DNA from: Phaeosaccion multiseriatum
Taxonomy: Eukaryota > Ochrophyta, other classes
Length of the DNA: 64,000 nt
Assembly: GCA_965112735.1 (NCBI GenBank)
Contig: OZ218952.1
Coordinates: 1,488,001 to 1,552,000 of the forward strand
Direction: 5' to 3'
The number at the start of each line of letters is the position of its first letter. Within the stretch, counting starts at the first letter, position 1. The notes below the pieces were generated by a model. It was not told where the DNA came from, searched no databases, and worked only from the letters and a program-made list of their open reading frames with translations. Made by a program: the position numbers and the translations under genes. Below are positions 24,724 to 38,110 of this stretch, piece after piece.

Positions 24724-27700
24724 TAAGAAAGAATGAAAGAAAGAAAGAAACGAACAAAGAAAGAGAGAGAGAAAGACGATGTACTGTACTATTCACTCAT
24801 TCCCCTCAGTGCCGACCTGCAAGGCGGCGTTCTTCTTGGTGGCGAGCTGCTCAATCACGGCTTCAATCTTGCCCTTGTCCTCCTCAATCACAAGGCGCTT
24901 GTGCCGCAGCTCCTTGCACTCCGACTCAGCCTTCTCGATCATACCCATCACCTACGGGAGGGAGGATGGCAGTGGATGGGTGGAGAGAGGATGGGAGTGG
25001 TAGGAAGGAGGGGGGGGACGAGGATGGCAGTGGATAGAAGCGGATGGTAGTGGATGGATGGATGGGTGGAGGGGGGAACGAGGGCAGTGGTTGAGTGCGA
25101 TCGATTGATACAAGTAAGAGAGTTGAGTGCGATTCAATAATGGAGTGCTCTCACCCTCACCCTCTCCCTCTCTCTCTGTCCCTCCTTCCGCACCTTCTTG
25201 TTAATCTTCTTGCTGATGCTCGCCTGCTCCCCGTGAATGGCCTTGAGCCTCGCCTGTGCGACCTTGGCGTCCCTGGCCTCGAAGTCGTAGTCCGTGCCCT
25301 CCTTGCCGAAGAAGCCCCTCTCCTGCTTGATCCAGGCGTGTTGCTTGAGCAAATGCGCCACGTACGTCTTTGCGGCCTTTCGCTCCTTGGAGTGGCGCTC
25401 CAGCTTGTGAGTCAGCTGCGGTGGCGGGGTGGGGTGGGGTGGGAGTAGGCAAGGGAAAAGGGTCAGATGGAGAGAGAGACACACACACACAGAGCGAGAG
25501 AGAGAGATGAGACAGCTATGAATAGTAGCTCAGTTTGGAGTTTTTAGGCCTTGTAGCACAAGCACATCTCTCTCTCTCTCTCTTGGCACTTGCCTTCTTG
25601 TGGCTGAGCTCTTCCTTCTCCTGCAGTTTGGTCTGCTCCTCCTTCTGCTTCCGGAGCTTCTTCGCCTCGCCATCACGCGCCGCCAGCTCCTGTGTGTGTG
25701 TCGTGTGTGTGCGTATGAATGGATGTGCGTTGTGTGTGTATTGTGTGTGGCGTGTTGAGTGTTGTGTATCCCAAATGTGTGGGAAGCAAAGCAAACAAAA
25801 CACACGCCAACAAGCACCCATACACGCACTCAGGTGCACTCAGGCGCACGCACACACGCCATCTTCCTTCCTGCCTGACCTTCTTGAGCTGGTCGACCCT
25901 CTCCTTGCACTCCATGTACTTGGCCTTGACCTCGCGCACGTCCTCTCCGAGCCGCTCCACCTCCAACACCGCTCCCTCCACCCCCTTGGTCGCCGCCTGC
26001 AGAGAGGAGGGGTAGAAGGGAGGGGGTGGGGGGTTGGGACGGCGGTGCGTGGGAGGGAGGTGAGCAGAAGATACGAGAAAGAAAGATGGTACACAGGCGA
26101 TACGCACAAGGGCATAGAAGGCAGCAGAGGAAGATGGCACCAGAAGGGAGGGGGGGGGGCAGGAAATCAGAAGGTGGACGAGAAGAGCCAGCACATCGTT
26201 TGTCGTTGGTGGGTGATGACAGGTGCGCGTACAGACAGACGTGTTGGTGGTACGCACCTCGAGCTGTTTGGCCATGCTCCCCTTGTCGCTCTGAAGCTGC
26301 TCCAGCTCCAGCTCGAGCACCTACGGAGATGAACCAAAGAGAGGTAAGTAGAGAGGTAGAGATGGATAGAAGAGAAGAGAGAGACAGACCGGAGAGGTCG
26401 ATAGACAAGTCAAATCACTAGCATAACAGCACAACATCACAAACGCCGGGCTGATGTATGTATAGACAACCAACATGCCATGTACCTGCAGCTTCTGGCG
26501 TTGCTTCTTCACACCCGCAGTGGCCTTGGCGACATCGCCCTTGGCCTCCTTGACGCTTGCCTGGGGTAGGGTGGGACGTGAGAAGGACAGGGAGTGACCA
26601 AGGGAGGAAGGAAGGAAGGACGGAAGGAACGAAGGATTATTGTTTCCTCCCCGAGCCCTCACGACACTACATTCTCCACTCTCCACTCCCCTCACCTCCA
26701 GGCGCTGAAGCATACTCTCTCTCTCCGAGCGGAAGGCGTCCTCCTCGGCCTTGAGCTTTGCGTGGCGGGCAGTCGCTGACTTCATCGTCTTTGCCGCCAC
26801 CTGCGGTGCGGTCGGAGGGAGGAAAGGAGGGAGGAGAGGGAGATGAGCGAGGGCGTGAGTGATTGAATGAGGGAGGGAGAGACGACGGGAGGCATGAACA
26901 GTAAAGCCGCAGTCTCAGGCCCAGTTAAACGTGACGAAAAGCGTGCCAGGAGAGGAGAGCACGCCGCTCTACGCATCTGTTTTCTGTATCTGGACCCTCC
27001 CCACTCACGCACTCACTCACTCCTTTTGAGACGAACGACGACAACGAACCCTCCTATCCTACATTACCTAACCTCCCCCCTGTTTGCCACCCCCACCACC
27101 GCCACCAAAAGCACACACACGCGCACACACACACACCTCCATTTCCTCTTGCTCCTTCTTGAGGGCCTCCGTAGTGTCCCTGAGCTTTGCCGCTTGCTGG
27201 CTGTGATCGCTCTCGGCCAGCCTTGTGGCGAGCATCTCAAGCTGAGCCGTCTTTAGCTCGAGCTCTCCGCTGAGCTTGTTCCACGTGTCAGCGTCTGCGG
27301 TCAGCGCCTTCAGCTCCTTGCTCACCACGGACAATCGCTCTTGCCTGTGATGGATGGCAACCATGGATTGCCATCGATTGCGGATTCGCACGGGAGAGAA
27401 GAGGGGAAGATAGAGGGCAAGGGGGTGCATGGGGTGGGGGGTATGCAAGGGGATCAATGGACCGGTGCCGACACAACGCGAACGAGTACCCACACACCCC
27501 TTATCCACTCTCTACCCCACCACCCACCCACCCACACACACCCACCCACTTACATGCTGCCAAGCTCTCTGTTGGCCTGCCCGAGCTGCTGCAGCTTGCC
27601 GAGCACAACCCCGATGCTGCCCTTGCTGCCGCCCGTAAGAGTACCCGAGGGCTCGTAGGTGGCTCCGTCCAGCGTTACGGTGCGGGCCTTAACGCCCTTG

Positions 27701-29047
27701 TCGTAGGTGATCTTGGAGGGGGGGTGAGGGAGGGAGGGAAGGAGGGAGAGTAAACGAGGTGCAACGGTTTCATTTGCCCTGCCCTGCCTTTCCTTTAGCC
27801 GTGGGTAAAGTTAGCAAGGCAAGAAAGGACCCTACCCCACCCCACCCCACACCACCCAACTCTACGCTACCCCACCCTACCTGCTTGGCTGTGTCCATAG
27901 AGTCGCATACGATGGTTGTGCCGAACACGTGCCCCATGGCTGCCCTCACGGACGGGTCAAAGCCCACGAGCTCCATGGCAAGCTGAGCAGTGCCGCCGCT
28001 GCGGTCCGCCAACGACTTCGCCCTGAGGGTGAGGTTGAGTGGGGTGGGGTGGTGTGGGTGGGGTGAGGGTGGGTGCGGGTACGCGCGTACGCACGTATGC
28101 ATGCACACACACGAAGAGCACGAAACAAGACAACCAACGCTAGCAACGCACCTATCCACTCGCTTCTGCTCCATGGTCGATCCGTTGATCCTGTTGAGAG
28201 GGATGATGGTCACTCTCCGCCTCAGCTTGCCCTTCTGCAGCAGGGTCTTGCCCGTCTTGTCGTCATCCACCACGACTTGGAAAAGCCTTCCCCCCGCTGT
28301 CACCTCCAGGGCGGTGGAATGAGCGGCGTCCTTCACCTCAAGGAGCTTAGCCACGAGGCCCCTCACCTTGCTGCGGTCGAAGCCTGCAGGGGCGGAGTAG
28401 TCGAAAGCCAGGCGACCCGCGAGCTGGGCATGCAGCCTTTTTTCGGGACAGAAGGAGGGAGGGATGGAGGGAGGGAGGGAGGGAGTGTGAGAGAGGGAGA
28501 GCGTGTGCCTGAGTGAGCGAGACGGAAACATGTCTCTTGTTGTATCCATCTACGTCCCTCCCCCGAGCCCTGAACCTCTCCCTGTCTGTCTGCGACGCAA
28601 TGAAGCGCCCCTTTCTCCCCCGTCCACTCCCTCCCTCTTCTCCCTCCCCCCCTTACCTCTCGACCAAATCCTCCCTCTCTGCGATGCTTGTCTGTAACGC
28701 CTCCCTCTCCTTGCCGAGCACCTCCACACGTTCTTCATCGTACTTCACAGCGCTCATACGCTTCGTCACCTCCTGCACCGTTGAGGCGGCCTGAGGAGCG
28801 TGGGAGAGAGAGGTGAGGAGGGAAGGGGAGAGGAGAGAGGGGTAAGGCGAATGGATTGAGGAGAGAGGAGGGGAAGAGAAGGGAAGTGCAAGCAAAGTAC
28901 AGCAAGACAGGGTTAAACAAAGCAAAGCAATGCAGAGTGGTTGCACAGTGGTGCCAGGGAGTCACGGGAAAGAAGCGAAAGGGGGACGCGACAGGACACC
29001 GCCGATAAGATGGGGTGGGAAGAGACGCGATGGGGTGGTGAAAAGCT

Positions 29048-29102
<55 letters not shown>

Positions 29103-29704
29103 TGGCGTGATCGGCCGTGAGCTTTCGGGCGTCCTTCTCTGCGGCGTTCATCTCCTTCTCCACCTGAGGCGCGCAGCGTACCCGTGCGGAGGGATCAGTA
29201 CACACACACGTCACAGGGAAAACAGTAGCGCAGTTGCTACGGCAAACATCCACGATTAAGTCCGATACGACCCATCGACTGCCCGACCAACCAACCAACC
29301 TACCAACCAACCGACCAACCAACCTACCAACCAACCAACACGTCCATCTCCCGCCCCTTTCCTTCCCTTCTTCCCTGACCTGCTTGGCGAGGCCCTTGAG
29401 ATGCGCGACCTTCATCTTGCCCTGCTTCACTCTCGAGTCCGCTGAAGAGGCCTCGGCCTGGGCCTTGTCCATCTGATCAGTCAAGGTCAGCGCCTCGTCC
29501 CCCCCCTCGCCTCCCGTGGACAGTCCGGCCATGGCGTTGGAGTACTCCGTAGACAGCGCCTGGTGCCGCGCCGTCTTGTCTGCCAGATCGGCCTGTGGAG
29601 GGTGGGGTGGGGAGAGGTCGATGGCAGTGGATGGTTGAGGGGCGCGGAGGACGAGGGCAAGATGAGGCCGTAGAGCCAGCATCAAGTGGTGAGAGCTCCA
29701 TGTT

Positions 29705-29749
<45 letters not shown>

Positions 29750-30011
29750 CTGTGTGTGTACGTGTGTACGTATGCATCGGCCTTGTGCAAGTACTGAGGC
29801 AGCAAGACTTTTCGTTCCCGCTTCCTTCCTGTTCCTTTTCACAGTCATGAGCCCTCCTTTGTCACACAGCTTCCGCGGTGATGCCTCTCCCTCCCGCTCA
29901 CTCTCTCGTCCTCTCTCGCCTCTCTCTCTCACCCCCTCACTGTCTCTCCCACTCTCTCTCTCACGCCCCCATCTCTCTTCCACTCTATCTGTCCGATCCT
30001 CTTTCAGTAAC

Positions 30012-30045
<34 letters not shown>

Positions 30046-30562
30046 CCTCTGTCTCTCTCCGGTCCTCTCTCGTCTCACCTCAGCCGGCCCCGCAGCCTCC
30101 TTGCACTTAGCAATCTGCTCCGCCTTATTCGCCATGCCCTGCTCCATGTCGGCCTCTCCCGTCTATACAGACAGACAGACAGGAGTGAGTGTGCAGTATG
30201 TTAGAGGATAGAATAGGAACAAGTTTGAGCACTCCGGCAGGGCCAGGGGACTGCAAACCACGTCCTTTGTCTTCTCTCTCTCTCTGTCGCCTGACTGCCT
30301 TGTTGGTTGTCTGTCTGAGCCATGTCTCCAGCTGTGAGCATCATCACCCACCTGCACATCGCGGAGCGCCTTCTCCTCCCCCTCCTGCAGCGCCTTTGCG
30401 TTCTGCCACTCGGTGTTGGCCTGCACGAGGGCTCGGCTGTATCTTGCCTCCTCCGACTGGGCCTGTTGGGGAGGGGAGAGAGAGGGAGAGGCGAGGGATG
30501 ATGGAGCAAAGAGCAAAGGCAGGGCATAGAGCATAGATCACAGGAGACGAAGACAGACAGGC

Positions 30563-30595
<33 letters not shown>

Positions 30596-31594
30596 GGCAG
30601 ACAGACAGGCAGACAGACAGACAGGCAGATACATGGGCAGGCCGGCAGACCGCGAGGGGGGGGCAGGAGAGGAGGGGTGAGATGGGTGACATACCTACCA
30701 ACTAACCGACTTACCACCCAAGCAGGGGAGGTTGAGAGAGTCAAGTAAACGGTACGATTGAGAGCTCCAAGCAGACAGGGTCACAAAGAGAGAGTTGGTT
30801 CGACACGGGACACCCACTTTGCTCTTGCTGCATCGCAACAACCAACGTACCGTCTTGAAGTCTCCGGCGATGTGTTTCTCCTTCTCCTCCGCAAGCTTGT
30901 CCATCTCCTTGTCTAGCGCCTTCACAGAGGCCTACGAGAGCAAGTGCAAGTGCAAGGGAAATGGGGGTGGTGCGCGTAGTGGTGGCACACGGAAGTCAGC
31001 TACGTAATGAGCGAGTGTTGCAGGAGAGAGAGACAGAGAGGGAGGGAGGGAGGGAGGGAGGGAGGGAGGGAACATAACACTGCAAGACTCTCTCCACCAC
31101 CGCCGCCACCTCCCCCTGCCTTTGGTGTCTTCCCACGCGAAGGTGGCACAGTCTCGAGTTCCCTCCTCTCCTCTGTTTACCTTACCTGTAGTGCCTTGAC
31201 GTTTTGCTCGAGCTCTTCCTTCTCCTTCGCTAGCGCAACCTGTGAAGAGAGGAAGAGAAAGTAAGCAAGCGCACAGCACAACGAATGCCCAAAATGTGTT
31301 TAGCGACGGAATACAAGCTGCCCCCCCAACCATCTGCCCTGCCCTCCCACTCGTCGGCGTGACAGCGCTCTCTGGACGGCCCAAAATGAATGCACTCACA
31401 CACAGACACAGACCCACACACTTACACACACACTTACCTCCTCCGCCTCTCCCTCGAGTGCGGTGGCCTCTGCCCTGAGGAAGTCGTATGCGGTGCAGAA
31501 GCGCTGTAGACGCTCCATCTCTGCGTTGTTCGCGGACCACTTGAGGTAGTGCGTCTTCTCCGCGCGGAGCTTCTCCAGGGTGGGCTCAATGTCA

Positions 31595-31641
<47 letters not shown>

Positions 31642-33238
31642 GTGTGTGTGTGTGTGTTGCGCGCCCGTGAGTTTTTGTGTGCGTCAGCGAGTGTTGTGAA
31701 AGAGCGAAAGAACGAGATCATGCGTAAAATGCCCCAACCAAAGAGAGAGAGAGGCAGAGGCAGAAAAGTCGTATCCTCGAGGGTTACTTGGACTGCTGTG
31801 GTGGTGCTGTGGTGTTGCTGGCGCGCTCTCTCGTTCCTCGAGCCCCCATCTCCGCCACGCACACGCCCTCTCGCACCCACCTTGAGAATGCTGTTGATCT
31901 CATCAACCTTGCTTTGCTTCTTGCTGATGGTCTTGAGGGCACTCTGCTTCTTGTTCTCGAACATACGCGTGCCGGCGGCCTCCTCGATCATGCCCAAGAT
32001 CTCTGCCGGTTTCATATTGAGCACCTGCTCTCCACCAGCAGCACCCAGCAGCAGAGGGTTCGCAGAGAGAGGGAGACACGCACACAGACAGACCGAGAGG
32101 AGAGGAGAGAAGAGTAGCAGCAGAGGGAGAGAGGGAAGAGTGGTGAGGAGCAGACGAAGAGACTTCCCCCCGAAGCCCATGGGCAAGAGAGAGAGAGAGA
32201 GAAGAAGGGTTCTACGGCCAAGCCAGATGAAATACGAAAGATGATCGGGATGATAGATAGAGGCCGCAGCCCTCCCTGTTGTTGAGCGCACCTTGGTGAT
32301 GCGGCCCTGCATGATGAGAAAGTGGGGGTTGTTGACGTTGAGCTGGACCGAGTGGAACAAATTCTGCACCTGCCCCGCCTGGGCCGTGTGGCCGTTGACG
32401 ATGTATCTGTAGGGGGGGGGGGGGGAGGAAGGGGTGCACGGATTTGGTTGGCCATCAGTCATCCGCCACAGACAAGCAGTCGGACTCAAAGTGCAGCAGC
32501 AGCAGCAGCAGCAACCAACAAGCAGCTTGGTCCTTGTCATGACTCACTTGTTCTTGCCGCCGATAACGACCTGCCTCGTGATGGTGATTTGGTCGTACTG
32601 CTCGTAGCCCACGGGGGAGCCCGCCTTGTCCTTATTGTTAAACACCAACGTGACTGAGGCTTTCGTCACCCCTGCCTGCCCCTGCTTGTACACCAGCTCC
32701 TGCAGGTTGCCCACGCGGACCTGAGGCGTGGGAGAGGGAGGGGAAGGCAGGCAGTTGGTTCGGGGAGGGCTGAGACATGTGGAAGGGGAGTGGGGCCGGA
32801 GTGGAGGAGAGAGAAGCCTTCGAGCCTGCCCATCGGAGTCGAATCCGTTGTCTCGGCCTCGCTTTTGTTGGGGACGGTTCCCATACGCATCTCCCTTTCA
32901 CCACCATCAAGGGGAATGAGACGTGTGGGAAGATCTTTAGCTCCACTGCCCAGGCGGGGGATCTGTGCTCATATTTCACCTCTAGCACAGTCTTGGGCTG
33001 CTGTTCCGGTCCTCCTCTCTCCAGGGCTAACCTCTCGCTGTCTCAATAAGACTATCCTTGCCCCCCGTACCTGAGTCAGATTGGTGATACCAAGCACGAA
33101 GCATATGCTGTCCAGTATGTTAGACTTGCCGCTTCCATTGAGTCCGGTGATGGCATTGAAATGCTTGTCGAAGCCCGACAGCACCGTCCTGGTTGCGTAG
33201 GACTTGAAGCCATCCACGATGACCTCCTCAATATACAT
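23224..33238 (-). CDS. SMC2: Condensin subunit SMC2
   Basis: ATPase core of condensin, which compacts chromosomes. About 27 exons, giving roughly 1234 aa. Listed 5' to 3' on the minus strand: 33071-33238, 32547-32720, 32292-32406, 31881-32024, 31438-31596, 31186-31239, 30851-30931, 30352-30462, 30079-30162, 29380-29592, 29101-29163, 28657-28790, 28152-28436, 27881-28022, 27554-27711, 27137-27344, 26696-26800, 26486-26560, 26258-26320, 25880-25996, 25594-25689, 25194-25415, 24817-24951, 24513-24632, 24155-24283, 23649-23796, 23224-23426. Seen: [15 protein letters not shown] and Walker [19 protein letters not shown]-type [19 protein letters not shown] (SMC2-specific); coiled coils; hinge with [10 protein letters not shown]; signature [16 protein letters not shown]; Walker [29 protein letters not shown]. 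All ATPase motifs are intact. The C-terminal tail is Ser/Lys-rich and of low conservation. One intron (25416-25593) uses a GC donor. Confidence 0.96.
23454..23466 (-). repeat. 13-mer variant in last SMC2 intron
   Basis: On the transcript strand it reads TTGTACCACCAAC and ends about 27 nt before the acceptor of the last SMC2 exon, in the same sense as the FAB1 acceptor-proximal copies. Confidence 0.6.
25592..25593 (-). other. SMC2: GC splice donor in SMC2
   Basis: The exon 25594-25689 ends AAG followed by GCAAGT. Only this GC donor keeps the frame from SHKK to LTHKLERH at the next exon; the nearest GT would shift it. Confidence 0.65.
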
Positions 33239-33781
33239 GGTGCGACCTCCTGGCTCTCAGCCCCTTGTTTAATCCAATCCCTCCCTCCTCTTTCCTCTGC
33301 CGTGGCAGCGTGCTGCTCCCTCTGTCGGCCTCTGTCCTCCCTCCTCCTTTCCCCCTCAAACTGCCATGCCCTACTCCCCTCCCTTTGACTATCGGCCGCC
33401 CTTGCCGCACCAACAGCAGCAACACCCTTTCTAACGCCGTTCTGTGCCGCAATCCTCCCAGCAAACCCCTCCTTAGCGTTGCTATCTCTGGCTTACGCTC
33501 CAGCACACCAACGGCCCTTTTTTCTTTTTTTCAAGATTCAGCCTCTTCCTTAAAAGTCGAGGAGTCCCACTTTCCTTGACTTCATTCCTGCGAAAGTGGC
33601 GAATCGGCGGCAGCCCCTTCATCACAAAAATGATAGCAGGTTTGGGGAGCAGCCGAGTGAGAGAGAGACACACACAGAAACAAAGAGAAGAGAGGAGGGA
33701 GGGGGGAACGGGCAGGGAAGGATAGAGTCGAAGCTATAGAAGCAGCAGGCACTAAGTGTTTGTGTTGTGACGCAAGTGGAT
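33239..33781. other. Divergent promoter region of SMC2 and RAD16
   Basis: 543 bp between two divergent ATGs. It holds pyrimidine-rich stretches and a T-run with A-run near 33510-33535. No clear TATA box or further gene is seen. Confidence 0.55.
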
Positions 33782-35870
33782 ATGGCGGGAAGCGGCGGCG
33801 GCTCGAGCAGCGCGCCAAACAAGAGTCCTATTGTAATCGACGATACAGAAGAAGTAGAGACTATTGATGTTGACGATGAAGAAGATGCAGAGAAGGCCCC
33901 TCCAAAGTATCGCTATGTTGTGGAACTTGCCAAGAGTAAGAGGGCAGAGTGTCCACGCTGCGAGGAGAAGGTGGATAAGAATGAGATCCGGATCGGGATG
34001 GTGACACAAGGATCCTGGGGGCCCTCCACCAAATGGTCGCACCTCAAGTGCACAATCTTTCAGGTCGCGTCGGCCGAGCAAGTGGAGGGCTACGACGAGC
34101 TCTCGGCGGAGCATCAGGCGCTGGTCACCAAGCGGATCAAGGAGAGCCAGGGACAGGTCGACCCGGACCTGCAGCCCATTGACCCCGACGACCTTGTGCG
34201 GACCCAATGGACGAAGAAGCAGGACGAGCCGGACCAGCTCACCGCGTCCCTGCTTCCTTTCCAGAAGGAAGGCCTGGCGTGGATGTGCCACCAAGAGAAG
34301 AGCGAGTACAGGGGGGGCATCATCGCTGATGAGATGGGCATGGGCAAGACCATTCAGACCATCGCGCTCATGCTGGCCAACAGGGCCAAACCCGCTGACA
34401 AGAGCGAGCGCAAGGCGTGGTCGGCGCTCGAGGAGAGTATGGAGCGCGAGCCGGATGCCTCTCGCAGGGGCAAGACACTTGTGGTGTGCCCTGTGATTGC
34501 GCTCCTGCAGTGGAAGGCGGAAATAGAGCGCTTCACGGAGGAGGGTGCACTGACGGTGGCCATCCACCATGGGAACAAGCGCTCTACGGACGAGGACGAT
34601 CTGCTGGACGCCGATGTGGTGCTCACCACGTACTCCATCATCGAGGCGGAGTTCCGCAAGATGACGGCCAACGAAAAGGTGGCCTGCCCCGACTGCAACA
34701 GGCGGCTGTACCCAGACAAGATGATCCAGCATCGAAAGTACTTCTGCGGGGAGAAGGCCATACGGACTGCCGCTCAGTCCAAGACGGAGCGCCGCCCCAA
34801 GAAGAGGGAGCGCAAGGGGGGGGACGCTGATGATGATGAGCAGACCAGCGGGAAAGGGAAAGGAGGTGGGGGTTCATCGTCTGGGTCAGGTCAGACGACC
34901 AAACTTCCTTCTTCCAGCAGGAAAGCAAAGGCAGGGTCTACCGCTGTCAAGGGTACGCACGCAGATGAGGATGACGACAAGGACGACGAGGACGACGAGG
35001 AGGAGCAGGAGGGCGGCGAAACGGGCACTACGACTGCGCTGCCCGGTAACAGTCGGGGAAAGAGGAAGGGCAAGGGCAAGGGGAAGGCGCCCAAGGCCGG
35101 GGAAGAGAAAAGTGGAGTCAAAATGACCTCCATCCCCGCTCGCAAGGGGGGGGGGGCGTGGGGGACAGGGGGGCAGTAGTGGGAGTGGTGGGGGTCGAGG
35201 CACAGGCACCACCACCATGTCTCCGCCAGCAAAGAGCAAAGCAGCAGCGAAGAAGAAGAAAGGCAAGGGCAAGCGGAAGCGTGCCGCGGAGGAGGAGGAG
35301 GAGGACTCGGACTCGGAGGGTCATGGGGACAGCAGCAGCGACATCAGCAGCGAGGATAGTGCCGACGACTTTGAAACCACTTCGTTTTCGCGCAAACGTG
35401 ACAAGGGCGGGCAGAAGAAGGACAACAAGAAGGTCAAGACGACGACACTGCCGAAGAAAGGGAAGGGGGGCGAGACCGACAAGGGCATGCAGAAAATGAA
35501 GAAGAGAAAGAGCGTGAAGCGCAAGCGAAAGGGGGGAGGGAGGGGGGGCAGCAGCGGCGGTGGCGGTGGGGGTTACGACAGCAACAGCGACAGTAGCTTC
35601 GAGGGGGGGGGGAGCGACGACAGCGATGAGGAAGAGGAGGAGCTGGACAGCGAAGAGGATGAGCTCACGGTCAAGCTGTACGCCACAATGCAGGCAGCGG
35701 GGCCCCCCAGCGTGCTTCACGGCGTGTCTTGGCACCGCATAGGTAAGTCCGCCGTAAGCGGGCCTTTTTCTCGTGGTTTTTTCCCATGTTGGGTCCACCC
35801 GCTTCCTTCTCGGCGGGAGTGGGCCGAGGGGAGGGAGGAAGAGCCCCCCAAGCGCTTGCACTTTCCCTTT

Positions 35871-35919
<49 letters not shown>

Positions 35920-38029
35920 AGTATTTGGACTCCTTTGGGAAGACTCTTGTTGACGCGTGTTGCTTCGCGCTTCCCATATCCTCTTTGTGTGTGTGTGTGT
36001 GTGTGTGCGCGCGCGCGACACTGGTCAGTGCTGGACGAGGCGCACTACATCAAGGAGAGGAGCACCAGCACGGCCAAGGCCACCTTCGCGCTGACCTCCC
36101 TATACAAGTGGTGCCTCACGGGGACACCGTTGCAGAACCGCGTGGGCGAGCTGTACAGCCTAGTGCGCTTCCTCCGAGTGGACCCTCATGCCTACTACAA
36201 TTGCCGCAAGAAGGGCTGTGACTGCAAGAGTCTCAACTACCGCTTCGGACTCGAGGGTCGCTCGTGCGAGCAGTGCGGGCATGGCAAGATGATGCATTCG
36301 TGCTACTTTAACAAGCACATTCTCAACCCCATTCAGAGGACCGGCCCCATCGGAGAGGGCAAGAAGGCCTTCTTACACCTCAAGCAGGAAGTACTCGATA
36401 AAGTGCTGCTCAGAAGAACCAAGGCTTCGAGGTGAGTGAGGCCAAGGGAAGAGGAGGAGGAGGAGGAGCAGGAGCAGGAGGAGGAGGAGGAGGAGGAGGA
36501 GGAGGAGAAGGAGGAGGAGGAGGAGGAGGAGGAGGAGGAGGAGGAGGAGGAGGAGGAGGAGGAACGGATAAACGGAACGGGGAGATTGTGAGGTCGAGAT
36601 GGTGGTGCAAGTACTCAGGTGGAGACAGATGGGATCGAGCCGGTGAGAAACAATAGCCTTTCGTGTGTCTTGCTTGCCTCTGTATTTTCATGCCATTCAT
36701 ATCCTCCAATTGCTTGGCTATACTTGAACGCTCCGACTTGACTGTACCACCGCAGGAGTGAGGATATTTGCTTGCCTCCGAGGGTGGTGAGGGTGAGGAG
36801 CTTCCGACTGGACCCCGTGGAGGAGGACCTCTACAAGGCGCTGTACACGCGTAGCAAGACGCAGTTCAATACCTACGTCGACCAGGGGGTCATCCTCAAT
36901 AACTACGGTGAGCGAGTAGGACGTACTTGACCATCACACCCATTGAGCTCCACGATCCTCCTCCTGCTGCTGCCCTGGCTGCTTGTGCTCTTGTTTATAG
37001 TCCTCACACTTCGATCTGTCCTCCGTCCTCTGCTCTCTACCTTCTGCCCTCTGCCGCCCTCTGCCACCCTCTTCCCACTGTCCCCTCTCCTCCGCCCTCT
37101 GCTCACTGCCCGCTACCCTCTCTATCCTGTCGTCTGTGGATCCTCCCGTCTTGCTTGAATGGTCCTCTCCAGCGCACATCTTCGCATGCCTCTCCAAGCT
37201 CCGCCAAGCAGTGGACCACCCCTACTTGGTGGTGCACAGCAGCAGCAGCAGCGAGGGGGGCGGGGAGGCCGCATCAGGGGGTGGCTACTCAGGAGGAGCC
37301 GCCGAGAAAGACGTAGACGGAGACGGAGCAGAACCCCGGGACTGCGCCGTTTGCGACTCACCTGCGGAGGACGTGTTGCGCGCCAGATGCGGGCACTTCT
37401 TCTGCCGCGGCTGCGTGGAGGAGCTGCTGGCAGGCATGGGAGACGCGGGTGCCTTGGAGTGCCCGGCCTGCTCGGAGCCCCTCACCGTGAACCTCAACGA
37501 GGCCCCTTCTGCTGCTGCCACTCTTGTATCACCAACTGGTGGTGGTGGGGCGCGGGTGCGGAACGAGGACGAGGTGGTCGTGCCGGGCCTGCCCGACGGG
37601 ATGAAGCTCACCAGCATCTCCAAGAACTCGGTCATCAGCAAGGTGGGTTGGTGGGTGGGTGGGTGGGTTGGTGGATAGGTGGGAGGGAGGAGGGAGGGAG
37701 GGTGGATGGGTGGTGGGGTGGGGCGTGGGGCGTGGGGGTATGGGAAATTGATATTTTGTTGTGGGCTTGTTTCGTTGTGTGTCTTAAGTGTAAGAGTAAG
37801 GTGTGGTAGACCCCCCCCCACCACCACCTCCCCTGGCCCCCTTCTCCTCCGGTCATGACGCGGTACGGGGTGGGTGACGAGCAGCAGAATGTACGGTGCA
37901 CCCTGGGGTTGGACTGTCGGTGGTACACCTCTTCCCTCGTTTGTCCTCCGAATAGAACCATAACAAGCTTGCTTCCAGACTAAACTAAAAACAAGTTTCC
38001 AATCTGTGGCGCATGCATGCCACACTCAC

Positions 38030-38110
<81 letters not shown>

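Noticed and set aside
33071-33100. TTGGTGATACC in the first SMC2 exon as another copy of the dispersed 13-mer
   Set aside because: It encodes the conserved LGITNLTQV segment of SMC2, so the resemblance is explained by protein conservation.
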